Below the pieces are notes generated by a model. The model searched no databases, was not told the origin of the DNA, and saw only the letters and a program-made list of their open reading frames with translations. A stretch of 29,491 nucleotides of DNA from ZC4RG42 sp036676355 (lineage in GTDB: Bacteria > Pseudomonadota > Gammaproteobacteria > Burkholderiales > SG8-39). The stretch covers positions 1 through 29,491 of the forward strand of contig JAKFDA010000032.1 in assembly GCA_036676355.1 (NCBI GenBank), written 5' to 3'. Positions 16,334-24,918 of the stretch are shown piece after piece (the stretch's first letter is position 1; every line of letters starts with the position of its first letter). Both the position numbers and the translations under genes were made by a program.

Positions 16334-16636
16334 ATGACCAAGTCGGAGTTGATCGCGCGGCTGGCCGTTCGCTACCCGCAACTGGTGGCGAAGGACGCCG
16401 AGTACGCGGTCAAGATGATTCTCGACGCAATGACCCATAGTCTGGTGAGCGGCCAGCGCATCGAGATTCGTGGATTCGGCAGCTTCGGACTGAATCACCG
16501 TCCGGCGCGCGTCGGCCGCAACCCCAAGTCCGGTGAGAAAGTTCACGTGCCGGAGAAGTTCGTTCCGCATTTCAAAGCGGGAAAGGAACTGCGCGAACGT
16601 GTGGACGGGGCGCCGGTCGAGTCAGAGGGCGGCTAG
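16334..16636 (+). CDS. ihfB: Integration host factor subunit beta
   Basis: IhfB (100 residues) pairs with IhfA to bend DNA sharply in recombination, replication and transcription. It has the HU/IHF fold: helices at the start (MTKSELIARLAVRYP), the IEIRGFGSFGLNHRPARVGRNPKSGE stretch containing the DNA-inserting beta arm, and FVPHFKAGKELRERV at the end. GRNPKSGE with V-H-V-P following is the IhfB form. A strong purine-rich ribosome site (GGGAGG) precedes the ATG. It follows rpsA, as in many proteobacteria, and is closed by a strong terminator. Confidence 0.96.
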   Translation: MTKSELIARLAVRYPQLVAKDAEYAVKMILDAMTHSLVSGQRIEIRGFGSFGLNHRPARVGRNPKSGEKVHVPEKFVPHFKAGKELRERVDGAPVESEGG

Positions 16637-16645
16637 ACGAAAAGC

Positions 16646-16679
16646 ATGGCGCGGAGTGAAAACTTCGCGCCATTTTTTT
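16646..16679 (+). terminator. Rho-independent terminator after ihfB
   Basis: ATGGCGCGGAGT (16646-16657) pairs with ACTTCGCGCCAT (16662-16673), giving 12 bp with one G-U and a GAAA tetraloop. T7 follows (16673-16679). It closes the gyrA-to-ihfB block. Confidence 0.92.
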
Positions 16680-16710
16680 ATGCAAGGGAAGCAGCGCAGT
16701 TTTTTTGTAA

Positions 16711-16738
16711 TTGAGCTTCCCGGTCAAAGGGGTATACA
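16711..16738 (+). promoter_or_regulatory. Sigma70-like promoter for lapA-lapB
   Basis: TTGAGC (16711-16716), a 16-nt spacer and TATACA (16733-16738), directly after the ihfB terminator and 40 nt before the lapA ATG. Confidence 0.6.
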
Positions 16739-16778
16739 AGGGCGTATCGTTCCCTTGTTCTGATTAGCTAGAGAGGCC

Positions 16779-17111
16779 ATGGCGCTCATTCGCTTTTTCA
16801 TCATGCTTGTCTGGGTGCTGGTCTTCGTCGTGCTGCTGCTGTTTGCGGCGAAGAACGTCGAGCCTGTCACACTGCGTTTTTATTTCGATCGCGTCTGGGA
16901 AGCACCGCTGATCGTCGTTGTGCTGGCCGCGTTCGCCGCTGGCACGCTGTTCGGCCTCATCGCCTGCCTGCCTTCGCAGGTACGCCAACGACGCAACATC
17001 ATGGGACTGAAGCGCGAACTGCGCATTCGCGACAAGGCCGCCGCCATGCCGTCGGCCCGCGAGGAAACGTCCGCCACCGCCGCCACTACCGATGTCTCGA
17101 CCGCTGTCTGA
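16779..17111 (+). CDS. lapA: LapA-domain inner membrane protein
   Basis: A small LapA (DUF1049) protein of 110 residues. Two membrane segments are visible, about 5-23 (FFIMLVWVLVFVVLLLFAA) and about 42-64. Between them lies the family signature KNVEPVTLRFYF. The second ends with a basic cytoplasmic stretch (RQRRNIMGLKRELRIRDK) that could form a short coiled coil, and an Ala/Thr-rich tail follows. In E. coli LapA works with LapB in controlling lipopolysaccharide assembly. The ribosome site GAGAGG (16771-16776) supports the start. It sits just before lapB as in most proteobacteria, with 100 nt between the two, and a fresh promoter upstream. Confidence 0.88.
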   Translation: MALIRFFIMLVWVLVFVVLLLFAAKNVEPVTLRFYFDRVWEAPLIVVVLAAFAAGTLFGLIACLPSQVRQRRNIMGLKRELRIRDKAAAMPSAREETSATAATTDVSTAV

Positions 17112-17211
17112 AACGGGTGCCGTGTCCGGCATGTATTCGAGTCGTTCCGCATATTGTTCTTCGCCCGGGATCGCGCCTGCCGGATTCCTGTACATCTATT
17201 GAGTCGGTTGC

Positions 17212-18387
17212 ATGGAATTCGATCTCTGGTGGCTCATCGTCTGCCCGATTTTTTTCGGCCTGGGCTGGCTCGCGGCGCGTATCGATATCAAACACCTGCT
17301 GCTTGAATCGCGCGCGCTGCCGCGTTCCTATTTCAAGGGGCTCAACTTTCTTCTGAACGAGCAGCCGGACAAGGCGATCGAGGCCTTCATCGAGGTCGTC
17401 AAGGTTGATCCCGAAACCATCGAACTGCATTTCGCGCTCGGCAGCCTGTTTCGCCGCCGCGGCGAGACCGAGCGGGCCATTCGCATGCATCGCAGCCTGC
17501 TTGAACGTCCCGATCTGGGTGATGAGCAACGCGTGCTGGCACTCTATGAACTGGGTCAGGATTATCTGAAGGCCGGCCTGCTTGACCGCGCGGAAGAAGC
17601 GTTCATCAAGCTACGTAACGGCCCGCATCGCGCCGAAGCGCTGCGTCACTTGCTCGATATCTATCAGCAGGAAAAGGATTGGCAGAAGGCGGTCGAAATC
17701 GCCGAGCAGCTGGAGCAGGATTCCGATCAGTCGTGGCAGAAGGAGATCGCCAATTTTTACTGCGAGCTGGCGGCGGTTTCGATCGCGCACGGACGTGCGG
17801 ATGAGGCGCGCCGATCGCTCGAGCAGGCGCTCGATGCCAATCGTAAATGCGTGCGTGCCAGCCTGTTACTGGGCGATCTTGCCGCAGCGGCCGGCAATCA
17901 TGTCGAGGCGATCGATCACTGGACGCACGTCGAACAACAGAACCCGGCCTATCTGTCGCTGATCGCGCAACGCATGCTTAAAAGTTTTCATGCGCTGGGG
18001 CGCGCGCCCGAAGGCGTGGAGCGTTTACGCGGCTATCTGGCCAACCACCCGTCGCTCGATCTGCTCGATGTCGTCTTTCAATCGACGCTCGAGGCGGAAG
18101 GGCCGGAGAGCGCTTATCGTGTGGTACGCGATGAACTGCGCCGCAATCCGACCCTGATCGGACTGGATAAGCTGTTCGAGGCGGAAATCCTCTCCGCGCC
18201 GGTCGAGCGCCGCAACGATCTCGAAATGGTTAAAAACCTTGTCCACAATCACACGCGCCGTCTGGCGCGTTACCGTTGCGAGGATTGCGGCTTCAAGGCG
18301 CGTCAATTCTATTGGCAGTGCCCGGCCTGCATGGGATGGGAGACGTATCCGCCGAAACGCACGGAAGAATTTGATCTGTCGCCTTGA
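17212..18387 (+). CDS. lapB: Lipopolysaccharide assembly protein B
   Basis: LapB/YciM (391 residues) is an inner-membrane-anchored tetratricopeptide protein. In E. coli it directs FtsH to degrade LpxC and so limits LPS synthesis. An N-terminal anchor is at about 3-20 (FDLWWLIVCPIFFGLGWLA). The family stretch ARIDIKHLLLESRALPRSYF follows, then TPR repeats over about 40-330. The C-terminal rubredoxin-like metal site is YRCEDCGFKARQFYWQCPAC, with two CxxC pairs. The length is normal. It is joined by LPS-related genes downstream (ugd, rfaE1, rfaD), consistent with an LPS-control role. The start has a weak ribosome site. Confidence 0.95.
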   Translation: MEFDLWWLIVCPIFFGLGWLAARIDIKHLLLESRALPRSYFKGLNFLLNEQPDKAIEAFIEVVKVDPETIELHFALGSLFRRRGETERAIRMHRSLLERPDLGDEQRVLALYELGQDYLKAGLLDRAEEAFIKLRNGPHRAEALRHLLDIYQQEKDWQKAVEIAEQLEQDSDQSWQKEIANFYCELAAVSIAHGRADEARRSLEQALDANRKCVRASLLLGDLAAAAGNHVEAIDHWTHVEQQNPAYLSLIAQRMLKSFHALGRAPEGVERLRGYLANHPSLDLLDVVFQSTLEAEGPESAYRVVRDELRRNPTLIGLDKLFEAEILSAPVERRNDLEMVKNLVHNHTRRLARYRCEDCGFKARQFYWQCPACMGWETYPPKRTEEFDLSP

Positions 18388-18441
18388 AGGCCGATTCCCG
18401 ACACGAATTTTGCATACAGCGGCACGATAGTAACTGCCCGC

Positions 18442-18447
18442 GAGGAG
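18442..18447 (+). promoter_or_regulatory. Ribosome binding site for the TTG start of ugd
   Basis: GAGGAG lies 7 nt before TTG 18455. It identifies TTG as the start codon of MKITMIGTGYVG, with no in-frame ATG upstream. Confidence 0.75.
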
Positions 18448-18454
18448 AATAAAG

Positions 18455-19780
18455 TTGAAAATCACCATGATCGGCACCGGCTATGTCGGACTTGTTTCCG
18501 GTGCTTGCTTGGCTGAAGTCGGCAACGACGTGCTGTGCTTCGATGTCGATCAGCGCAAGATCGACGTTCTGGAATCCGGTGGCATTCCCATTCATGAGCC
18601 CGGCCTGCTGGAAATGGTGGAGCGCAATCGCGCCGCTGGCCGGCTGCGCTTTACGACCGACGTTGCCGAGAGTGTTGCGTGGGGCGATGTGCAATTCATC
18701 GCCGTCGGCACACCTCCCGACGAAGACGGCTCGGCCGATCTCAAGCATGTCGTCACAGCGGCGCGCGCCATCGGCAAGCATATGAACTGGTACAAGGTCA
18801 TTGTCGACAAATCCACCGTGCCGGTAGGTACTGCAGATGCGGTTCGAGCCGCCATCGCGGAAGAACTGCAGGCGCGCGATCTCGATATTCCTTACGCTGT
18901 GGTTTCCAACCCCGAATTCCTCAAAGAGGGCGCCGCCGTCGAGGACTTTATGCGGCCGGACCGCGTGGTGATCGGCAGCGACGACGAACAGGCGACGCGC
19001 ATCATGCGTTCGCTCTATGCGCCGTTCCAGCGCAGCCGCGAACGGCTGGTGGTGATGGACGTGCGCTCGGCCGAACTGACCAAGTATGCCGCCAACGCCA
19101 TGCTGGCCACGCGTATCTCGTTCATGAACGAAATGGCCAATCTTGCCGAACTCCTGGGCGCCGATATAGAAGCCGTGCGCCGCGGCATCGGTTCCGATCC
19201 GCGTATCGGCTGGCAGTTTCTTTACCCCGGCGTGGGCTACGGCGGCTCGTGTTTTCCCAAGGATGTGAAAGCGGTGATCAAGACCGCCGCGGATGCCGGC
19301 CTGCCGCTGCAGTTGCTGGATGCCGTCGAGCGCGTCAACGACACGCAGAAGCAGGTGCTGGTGCAGAAGGTCGTCAAGCGTCTGGGCGAGGATTTGAGCG
19401 GCATGTGCTTCGCGCTGTGGGGGCTGGCGTTCAAGCCCGACACCGATGACATGCGCGAGGCGCCGAGCCGTGTCATCGTGCACGAACTGCTGCAACGCGG
19501 TGCGACCATCAACGCATACGACCCCGTGGCGATGGAGGAGGCCAAGCGCATATTCGGCGCGGACGCCGGCATCAAGTACGCAGAGACCCCGATGGGCGCG
19601 ATCGAAGGCGCGCACGCGCTGTTGATCGTGACCGAATGGAGGGAATTTCGCAGCCCTGATTTCAACGCGCTCAAACGCCTGCTCAAGCAGCCGCTGGTGT
19701 TCGATGGGCGCAATCTCTACGAACCCGACGATGTCCGCGCGGCCGGCCTTGACTATTTCCCCATCGGACGCAAGCAGTGA
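18455..19780 (+). CDS. ugd: UDP-glucose 6-dehydrogenase
   Basis: Ugd (441 residues) oxidises UDP-glucose twice to UDP-glucuronate, a precursor for LPS, capsule or aminoarabinose. It starts MKITMIGTGYVGLVSGACLA with the NAD-binding GxGxxG. The catalytic cysteine is C266 in YGGSCFPKDVKA. VDKSTVPVGTAD, SNPEFLKEGAAV, ELTKYAANAMLATRISF and ALWGLAFKPDTDDMREAPS are family motifs. The start is TTG with GAGGAG 7 nt upstream. Its stop codon overlaps the GTG start of rfaE1, so it is coupled to heptose genes. It is complete. Confidence 0.97.
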   Translation: MKITMIGTGYVGLVSGACLAEVGNDVLCFDVDQRKIDVLESGGIPIHEPGLLEMVERNRAAGRLRFTTDVAESVAWGDVQFIAVGTPPDEDGSADLKHVVTAARAIGKHMNWYKVIVDKSTVPVGTADAVRAAIAEELQARDLDIPYAVVSNPEFLKEGAAVEDFMRPDRVVIGSDDEQATRIMRSLYAPFQRSRERLVVMDVRSAELTKYAANAMLATRISFMNEMANLAELLGADIEAVRRGIGSDPRIGWQFLYPGVGYGGSCFPKDVKAVIKTAADAGLPLQLLDAVERVNDTQKQVLVQKVVKRLGEDLSGMCFALWGLAFKPDTDDMREAPSRVIVHELLQRGATINAYDPVAMEEAKRIFGADAGIKYAETPMGAIEGAHALLIVTEWREFRSPDFNALKRLLKQPLVFDGRNLYEPDDVRAAGLDYFPIGRKQ

Positions 19781-20730
19781 AATCGATCCTGACCGGACTT
19801 TCGCGCGCCCGGGTGCTGGTCGTCGGCGATGTGATGCTGGACCGCTACTGGTTCGGCGATGTCAGTCGCATCTCGCCCGAAGCCCCGGTGCCCGTGGTGC
19901 GGGTGGAGCGCACCGAGGAACGACCCGGCGGTGCCGCCAACGTCGCGCGCAATATTGCGGCATTGGGCGCGCATGCGGCGCTGCTGTCGGTAGTCGGGCA
20001 GGACGATGCCGGCGCCAGCCTGCGTCGCCTCGCCGAGGCGGAAGGCGTACACGTGAGCCTGCATCTGGACGCCACACTCGCCACGACGGTGAAGCTGCGC
20101 GTGATCGGTCGGCAGCAGCAGTTGCTGCGCATCGATTTCGAGACCACACCGAGCCACGAAGTGCTGGCGGCAAAACTCCAGGCGTTCAAGCGTTCGATCG
20201 GCGATTGCGACGTGGTGATCCTGTCCGATTACGGCAAGGGCGGCCTGACGCATATCGAAGACATGATCCGCTTCGCGCGCGAGCGCGGCAAAATGGTGCT
20301 GGTCGATCCGAAAGGCGACGACTACGCCCGTTATCGCGGCGCGACGGCGGTGACGCCCAACCGGGCGGAACTGCGCGAGGTGGTGGGGCGCTGGAAGGAC
20401 GAGGACGATCTCACCCGACGCGCGCAACAATTGCGTGCCGAACTGGGCCTCGAAGCGATCCTGCTAACACGCAGCGAAGAGGGCATGACGCTGTACCACG
20501 GCGATAATGTCACGCACGAGCCGACGCACGCGCGCGAGGTGTACGACGTGAGCGGCGCGGGCGATACGGTGATCGCCACGCTGGGCGCCATGCTGGCGAG
20601 CGGCGCGTCGATGGAAGAAGCCATGCGGGTCGCTAATCACGCCGCCGGCATCGTCGTTGGTAAACTAGGCACCGCCGTCGTTCATCCGGACGAACTGCTT
20701 GCCGATCTCAAAGGCGCCGCCACCTCATGA
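19777..20730 (+). CDS. rfaE1: D-glycero-beta-D-manno-heptose-7-phosphate kinase
   Basis: A PfkB-family sugar kinase of 317 residues corresponding to the N-terminal (HldA/RfaE1) half of E. coli HldE. It makes heptose-1,7-bisphosphate on the way to ADP-heptose for the LPS core. Motifs are VLVVGDVMLDRYWFG, the substrate-binding RPGGAANVARNIAALG, NRAEL, and the catalytic base in VSGAGDTVIATLGAML. It has no nucleotidylyltransferase half, so the adenylyltransferase (RfaE2/HldC) must be encoded elsewhere, as is common in betaproteobacteria. The start is GTG 19777 within the ugd stop (GTGA). It overlaps rfaD by ATGA. Confidence 0.94.
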   Translation: MKSILTGLSRARVLVVGDVMLDRYWFGDVSRISPEAPVPVVRVERTEERPGGAANVARNIAALGAHAALLSVVGQDDAGASLRRLAEAEGVHVSLHLDATLATTVKLRVIGRQQQLLRIDFETTPSHEVLAAKLQAFKRSIGDCDVVILSDYGKGGLTHIEDMIRFARERGKMVLVDPKGDDYARYRGATAVTPNRAELREVVGRWKDEDDLTRRAQQLRAELGLEAILLTRSEEGMTLYHGDNVTHEPTHAREVYDVSGAGDTVIATLGAMLASGASMEEAMRVANHAAGIVVGKLGTAVVHPDELLADLKGAATS

Positions 20731-21740
20731 GCACCTATTACGTCGTTACCGGCGCGGCCGGTTTCATCGGTTCCAACCTCGTTCGCGCGCTGAACGAGCG
20801 CGGCATCAGCAACATCATCGCGGTCGACAACCTCACGCGGGCCGACAAGTTCCGCAATCTGGTTGACTGCGAGATCGCCGATTACTTCGACAAGGAAGAT
20901 TTCGTCGATCGTGTCCGGGCGGGTGTTTTCGAGGGGACGTTCGAGGCGGTGCTGCATCAGGGCGCCTGCTCCGACACCATGGAGACCGACGGCCATTACA
21001 TGATGGAAAACAACTATCGCTACTCGCTGGCGCTGCTGGATTTCTGCCAGGAGGAAGAGATTCCGTTCATCTACGCGTCATCGGCCTCGGTATACGGCGG
21101 CGGGCGGACCTTTCGCGAGTCGCGCGAATTCGAAGCGCCGCTGAATATCTACGGCTACTCGAAATTCCTTTTCGATCAGGTCGTGCGCCAGCGTCTTGAC
21201 GACGCTGACGGGCAGATCGCCGGGTTCCGCTATTTCAACGTCTACGGTCCCAACGAAGCGCACAAGGGCCGCATGGCGTCTGTGGCGTGGCATTTCTTCA
21301 ATCAGTATCGCGCCGACGGGGCCGTGAAACTATTCGCCGGTACCGACGGTTATGCCCATGGCGAGCAGCGACGCGACTTCGTCTCGGTCGAAGACGTGGT
21401 GAAAGTGAACCTGCATTTTCTCGAGCATCCGCAGTATTCTGGCATCTATAACGTTGGTACCGGGCGTGCGCAGTCGTTCAACGATGTCGCAGTCGCGACG
21501 ATCAACGCCTGCCGTCGCCTGGAGCGCAAACCGGCTGCCTCGCTCGATGAGCTGAAGGCGTTGGGGGCAATCGAATATGTGCCGTTCCCCGACGCGCTGA
21601 AGGGGAAGTATCAAAGCTATACCGAAGCCGATATAGCTGCGTTGCGCGAGGCAGAGTATCAGGCGCCGTTTCTCTCCGTCGCGGAAGGTGTCGAGCGCTA
21701 TGTCGATGAATTATTGCGGCGGGAAGGCAAGGAAGGCTGA
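20727..21740 (+). CDS. rfaD: ADP-L-glycero-D-manno-heptose-6-epimerase
   Basis: RfaD/HldD (337 residues) is a short-chain dehydrogenase-type epimerase. It inverts C6 of ADP-D,D-heptose to give the L,D form used in the inner LPS core. The NADP-binding motif is VTGAAGFIGSNLV, and the catalytic YxxxK is Y142-K146 in NIYGYSKFLFD. HQGACSDTMETDG, the YASSASVYGGG strand and RYFNVYGPNEAHKGRMASV are family-specific. It overlaps rfaE1 by 4 nt, placing two consecutive pathway steps together, and its stop overlaps the cysM ATG by one base (TGATG). Confidence 0.97.
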   Translation: MSTYYVVTGAAGFIGSNLVRALNERGISNIIAVDNLTRADKFRNLVDCEIADYFDKEDFVDRVRAGVFEGTFEAVLHQGACSDTMETDGHYMMENNYRYSLALLDFCQEEEIPFIYASSASVYGGGRTFRESREFEAPLNIYGYSKFLFDQVVRQRLDDADGQIAGFRYFNVYGPNEAHKGRMASVAWHFFNQYRADGAVKLFAGTDGYAHGEQRRDFVSVEDVVKVNLHFLEHPQYSGIYNVGTGRAQSFNDVAVATINACRRLERKPAASLDELKALGAIEYVPFPDALKGKYQSYTEADIAALREAEYQAPFLSVAEGVERYVDELLRREGKEG

Positions 21741-22627
21741 TGTATAAAACGATTGAAGCGACGATAGGCGAAACACCGCTGGTGCAATTGCAGCGTCTGC
21801 CCGGCAAGACCAGCAATGTCGTGTTGTGCAAGCTGGAGGGCAACAACCCGGCCGGATCGGTGAAAGATCGGCCGGCGATCTCGATGATCAAGCACGCGGA
21901 AGAACGCGGCGACATCAAGCCGGGCGATACGCTGATCGAAGCGACCAGCGGCAACACCGGCATCGCGCTGGCGATGGCCGCCGCGGTACGCGGCTATCGC
22001 ATGATCCTGATCATGCCGGAACACCTGTCCGTGGAGCGGCGCCAGACCATGCGTGCGTTCGGCGCGGAAATCATTCTCACGCCGCGTGCCGGGGGCATGG
22101 AAGCGGCGCGCGATCTGGGCGATGCAATGGTTGCCGAAGGCAAGGGCTTCATGCTCGATCAGTTCGCCAATCAGGACAATCCTCGTTCGCATTACGAAGG
22201 TACCGGGCCGGAAATCTGGCGCGACACCGAAGGGCGCATCACGCACCTTGTCAGCAGCATGGGAACAACCGGGACGATCGTGGGCTGCTCTCGCTTCCTC
22301 AAGGCAAAGAATCGCAACATCCAGATCATCGGCTGCGAGCCCGAGGAAGGTTCGCAGATTCCGGGCATACGCAAATGGCCGGAAGCCTACCTGCCCAAGA
22401 TTTACGACAGATCCACGGTTGATCGTCTGGAGCCGGTCAGCCAGGCGGACGCCGAGGAAATGGCGCGACGCATGGCGCGCGAGGAAGGGATCTTTGCCGG
22501 CATTTCCTCCGGCGGCGCATTGGCGGTCGCGTTGCGCATTTCGGCCGAGGTGAAAAACGCGGTGATCGTCTCGATCGTGTGCGATCGCGGCGATCGCTAT
22601 CTGTCCACCGGCGTTTTTCCGGAGTAA
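21740..22627 (+). CDS. cysM: Cysteine synthase B
   Basis: CysM (295 residues) is a PLP enzyme that forms cysteine from O-acetylserine and sulfide or thiosulfate. The PLP lysine is K42 in NPAGSVKDRPA. The substrate loop is EATSGNTGIALA, and SSMGTTGTIVG binds the phosphate. The C-terminus VCDRGDRYLSTGVF is the CysM form as opposed to CysK. The start overlaps the rfaD stop by one base (TGATG), and the stop overlaps the next start in the same way (TAATG), so the three genes are translated together. The serine precursor is made by serC/serA-like further upstream. It is complete. Confidence 0.95.
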   Translation: MYKTIEATIGETPLVQLQRLPGKTSNVVLCKLEGNNPAGSVKDRPAISMIKHAEERGDIKPGDTLIEATSGNTGIALAMAAAVRGYRMILIMPEHLSVERRQTMRAFGAEIILTPRAGGMEAARDLGDAMVAEGKGFMLDQFANQDNPRSHYEGTGPEIWRDTEGRITHLVSSMGTTGTIVGCSRFLKAKNRNIQIIGCEPEEGSQIPGIRKWPEAYLPKIYDRSTVDRLEPVSQADAEEMARRMAREEGIFAGISSGGALAVALRISAEVKNAVIVSIVCDRGDRYLSTGVFPE

Positions 22628-23421
22628 TGCGGATGGCGGCCACGCTGGTATTCGATATCGAAACCGTCCCCGATGTGGCGGGTTATCGAACGATCCACGA
22701 TATCGATCCCGAGCTTTCCGACACGGAAGTGGCCGATCTGGCGTTTCAGCGCCGTCGCGCGACCAACGGCACGGATTTCCTGCCGCTGCATCTTCAGCGC
22801 GTCGTGGCGATCTCATGTGTGCTGCGTGAAAACGAGGCATTCAGGGTATGGTCGCTCGGCACGCCCGAGGACAGCGAAGCCGTCCTGTTGCAGCGTTTCT
22901 ACGACGGCGTGGAAAAGTACACGCCCCAGCTGGTCTCATGGAACGGCGGTGGTTTCGATTTGCCGGTGATGCACTATCGCAGTCTGCTGCATGGTGTCGT
23001 CGCGGCGCGGTATTGGAACTGCGGCGACGGCGACTACCACGACAGTCGCGACTTCAAGTGGAACAACTACATCAGCCGTTATCACAGCCGGCATCTGGAT
23101 CTGATGGACCTGCTGGCGCTGTATCAGCCGCGCGCCAACGCGCCGCTCGATCAACTGGCGAAGATGATGGGTTACCCCGGCAAGCTCGGCATGGACGGCT
23201 CGCAGGTGTGGCATGCGTACAGCGAAGGTCGCATCGGCGAGATTCGCAATTATTGCGAGACCGACGTGGTCAACACCTGGCTCGTCTTTCTGCGCTTCCA
23301 GATGATGCGCGGCTGCATGGATCGCTCGCAGTACGAACGCGAACTCGAGGTTGTCCGAACCTCTCTCGCCAAAATCGACGCGCCGCACTGGCCCGAATTT
23401 CTATCGCAGTGGCGCACGTGA
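22627..23421 (+). CDS. PolB-like DEDDy 3'-5' exonuclease
   Basis: A 264-residue predicted exonuclease of the type related to the proofreading domain of family B DNA polymerases (PF10108-like). All four acidic residues of the DEDDy site can be placed: D10 and E12 in LVFDIETVPD, D111 in SWNGGGFDLPVMHYR, and D213 with its tyrosine Y209 in YCETDVVNTW. No polymerase domain follows, so it acts alone or with partners in DNA or RNA trimming; the substrate is unknown. The start is ATG 22627, overlapping the cysM stop by one base; ATG 22633 is an alternative. It is co-directional with cysM and, after a 146-nt gap, rlmD. Confidence 0.88.
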   Translation: MRMAATLVFDIETVPDVAGYRTIHDIDPELSDTEVADLAFQRRRATNGTDFLPLHLQRVVAISCVLRENEAFRVWSLGTPEDSEAVLLQRFYDGVEKYTPQLVSWNGGGFDLPVMHYRSLLHGVVAARYWNCGDGDYHDSRDFKWNNYISRYHSRHLDLMDLLALYQPRANAPLDQLAKMMGYPGKLGMDGSQVWHAYSEGRIGEIRNYCETDVVNTWLVFLRFQMMRGCMDRSQYERELEVVRTSLAKIDAPHWPEFLSQWRT

Positions 23422-23567
23422 AAAATCGGACGTCTGTGATTTCGACTGAGACTCCGATTGAGGTTTTAGAGCCGTCGATATCTCAAGTTCCAACCGCATT
23501 AAGGCTGTTTACTTAGTCCTCGCTCGTACAGCTCGCGCGCTCGCGATCATCCTCGCCGTTTATTACC

Positions 23568-24851
23568 ATGCCTACAGCCGTAATCGAATCTCTTGACCGG
23601 GAAGGCCGGGGTGTGACCCACGCCGAGGGCAAGGCCATCTTTATCGAAGGCGCTTTGCCCGGTGAAGCGGTCGAGTACGAATCGCACCGCAAGAAAGCTT
23701 CCTATGAGCAGGCGCACGTCGTGCGCGTGCTGCGCGAGAGTGCGGCGCGGGTTACGCCGCGCTGCACTTATTTCGGCATCTGCGGCGGTTGCGCGATGCA
23801 GCATATCGAGCCGCGCACACAGGTTGCAGCCAAGCAGCGCGTGCTCGAAGACGCGCTGGAACATCTTGGCCATGTGAGGGCCGAGCGCATGCTTCCGCCC
23901 GTGCATGGAGAGCAGTGGGGCTACCGGCATCGTGCCCGCCTGTCGGTTCGTCTGGTGCGAAAGAAAGGCGGCGTGCTGGTCGGCTTCCGCGAACGCCGTA
24001 GCAGCTATGTGGCGGATATGCATGGTTGCGAAGTACTGCCGCCGCATGTCGCCGCGCTGATCGATCCACTGCGCGAACTGATCGGCGCATTGTCGATCGC
24101 GGATCGCATGCCGCAGATCGAAGTCGCGATCGGCGCCGAAGTCACGGTGCTGGTGCTGCGCATTCTCGAATCGCTCGACGCGCAGGACGAGGCGTTGCTG
24201 AAGACGTTTGCCGATCGCCATGGCATTCAATTCTGGCTGCAGGCGGGCGGACCCGAGACCGCGCAGCCCTACTATCCGCTCGATGCACCGCCGCTGTATT
24301 ACGCGCTGCCGGAATTCGACGTTCGTATCTACTTTTCTCCCACCGACTTCACTCAGGTGAATCACGCGATCAATACGGTATTGGTTCGGCGCGCCCTGCG
24401 TTTACTCGATCCGCAGCCGGGCGAAAAGGTGCTCGACCTGTTTTGCGGCCTGGGAAATTTCACTTTGCCGATCGCCGCCATGGGCGCGGACGTCATCGGC
24501 ATCGAAGGGCACGCAGGGCTGGTCGCCCGAGCTGCGCGCAATGCAGAAGAAAATGGATTGAAAGCGCGCTTCGAGGTCGCGAATCTGTTCGAAGCGGCGA
24601 GTTGTGCGCGTCTGCCGACCGTCACGAAACTGCTGATCGATCCGCCGCGGGAAGGTGCCATCGAAGTCGTCAAGGCGCTCGGCGAGAACGCACCGACGCG
24701 TATCGTCTACGTATCCTGCGACCCGGCAACGCTTGCACGCGATGCGGGCGTGTTGGTGCACACCAAGGGTTTCGCGCTCAAGGAGGCCGGTGTGATCAAC
24801 ATGTTTCCGCACACCGCACACGTCGAATCGATGGCGCTGTTCGAGCGTTGA
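23568..24851 (+). CDS. rlmD: 23S rRNA (uracil-1939-C5)-methyltransferase
   Basis: RlmD/RumA (427 residues) methylates U1939 of 23S rRNA using SAM. A TRAM domain occupies about 1-58. The 4Fe-4S ligands are C66, C72 and C75 (CTYFGICGGC) plus C154 (MHGCEVLP). SAM motif I is VLDLFCGLGNFTLPIA, then DPPREGA and the catalytic cysteine C384 in YVSCDPATLARD. The Fe-S cluster separates it from TrmA. The length is normal. The start has no clear ribosome site, but the sequence begins as expected (IESLDREGRGV). It ends at a terminator shared with the converging BAX-inhibitor gene. Confidence 0.95.
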   Translation: MPTAVIESLDREGRGVTHAEGKAIFIEGALPGEAVEYESHRKKASYEQAHVVRVLRESAARVTPRCTYFGICGGCAMQHIEPRTQVAAKQRVLEDALEHLGHVRAERMLPPVHGEQWGYRHRARLSVRLVRKKGGVLVGFRERRSSYVADMHGCEVLPPHVAALIDPLRELIGALSIADRMPQIEVAIGAEVTVLVLRILESLDAQDEALLKTFADRHGIQFWLQAGGPETAQPYYPLDAPPLYYALPEFDVRIYFSPTDFTQVNHAINTVLVRRALRLLDPQPGEKVLDLFCGLGNFTLPIAAMGADVIGIEGHAGLVARAARNAEENGLKARFEVANLFEAASCARLPTVTKLLIDPPREGAIEVVKALGENAPTRIVYVSCDPATLARDAGVLVHTKGFALKEAGVINMFPHTAHVESMALFER

Positions 24852-24867
24852 GATCGTCCGACACCAT

Positions 24868-24900
24868 AAAAAAGGGCCGCTTGCGAGCCGGCCCTTTTTA
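24868..24900 (+). terminator. Bidirectional terminator between rlmD and the BAX-inhibitor gene
   Basis: AAAAAGGGCCG (24869-24879) and CGGCCCTTTTT (24889-24899) form an 11-bp stem with T5 on one side and A5 on the other. It lies 16 nt after rlmD and 18 nt after the end of the opposing gene, so it can serve both. Confidence 0.88.
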
Positions 24901-24918
24901 CGTTGAAACGGCGATTGT

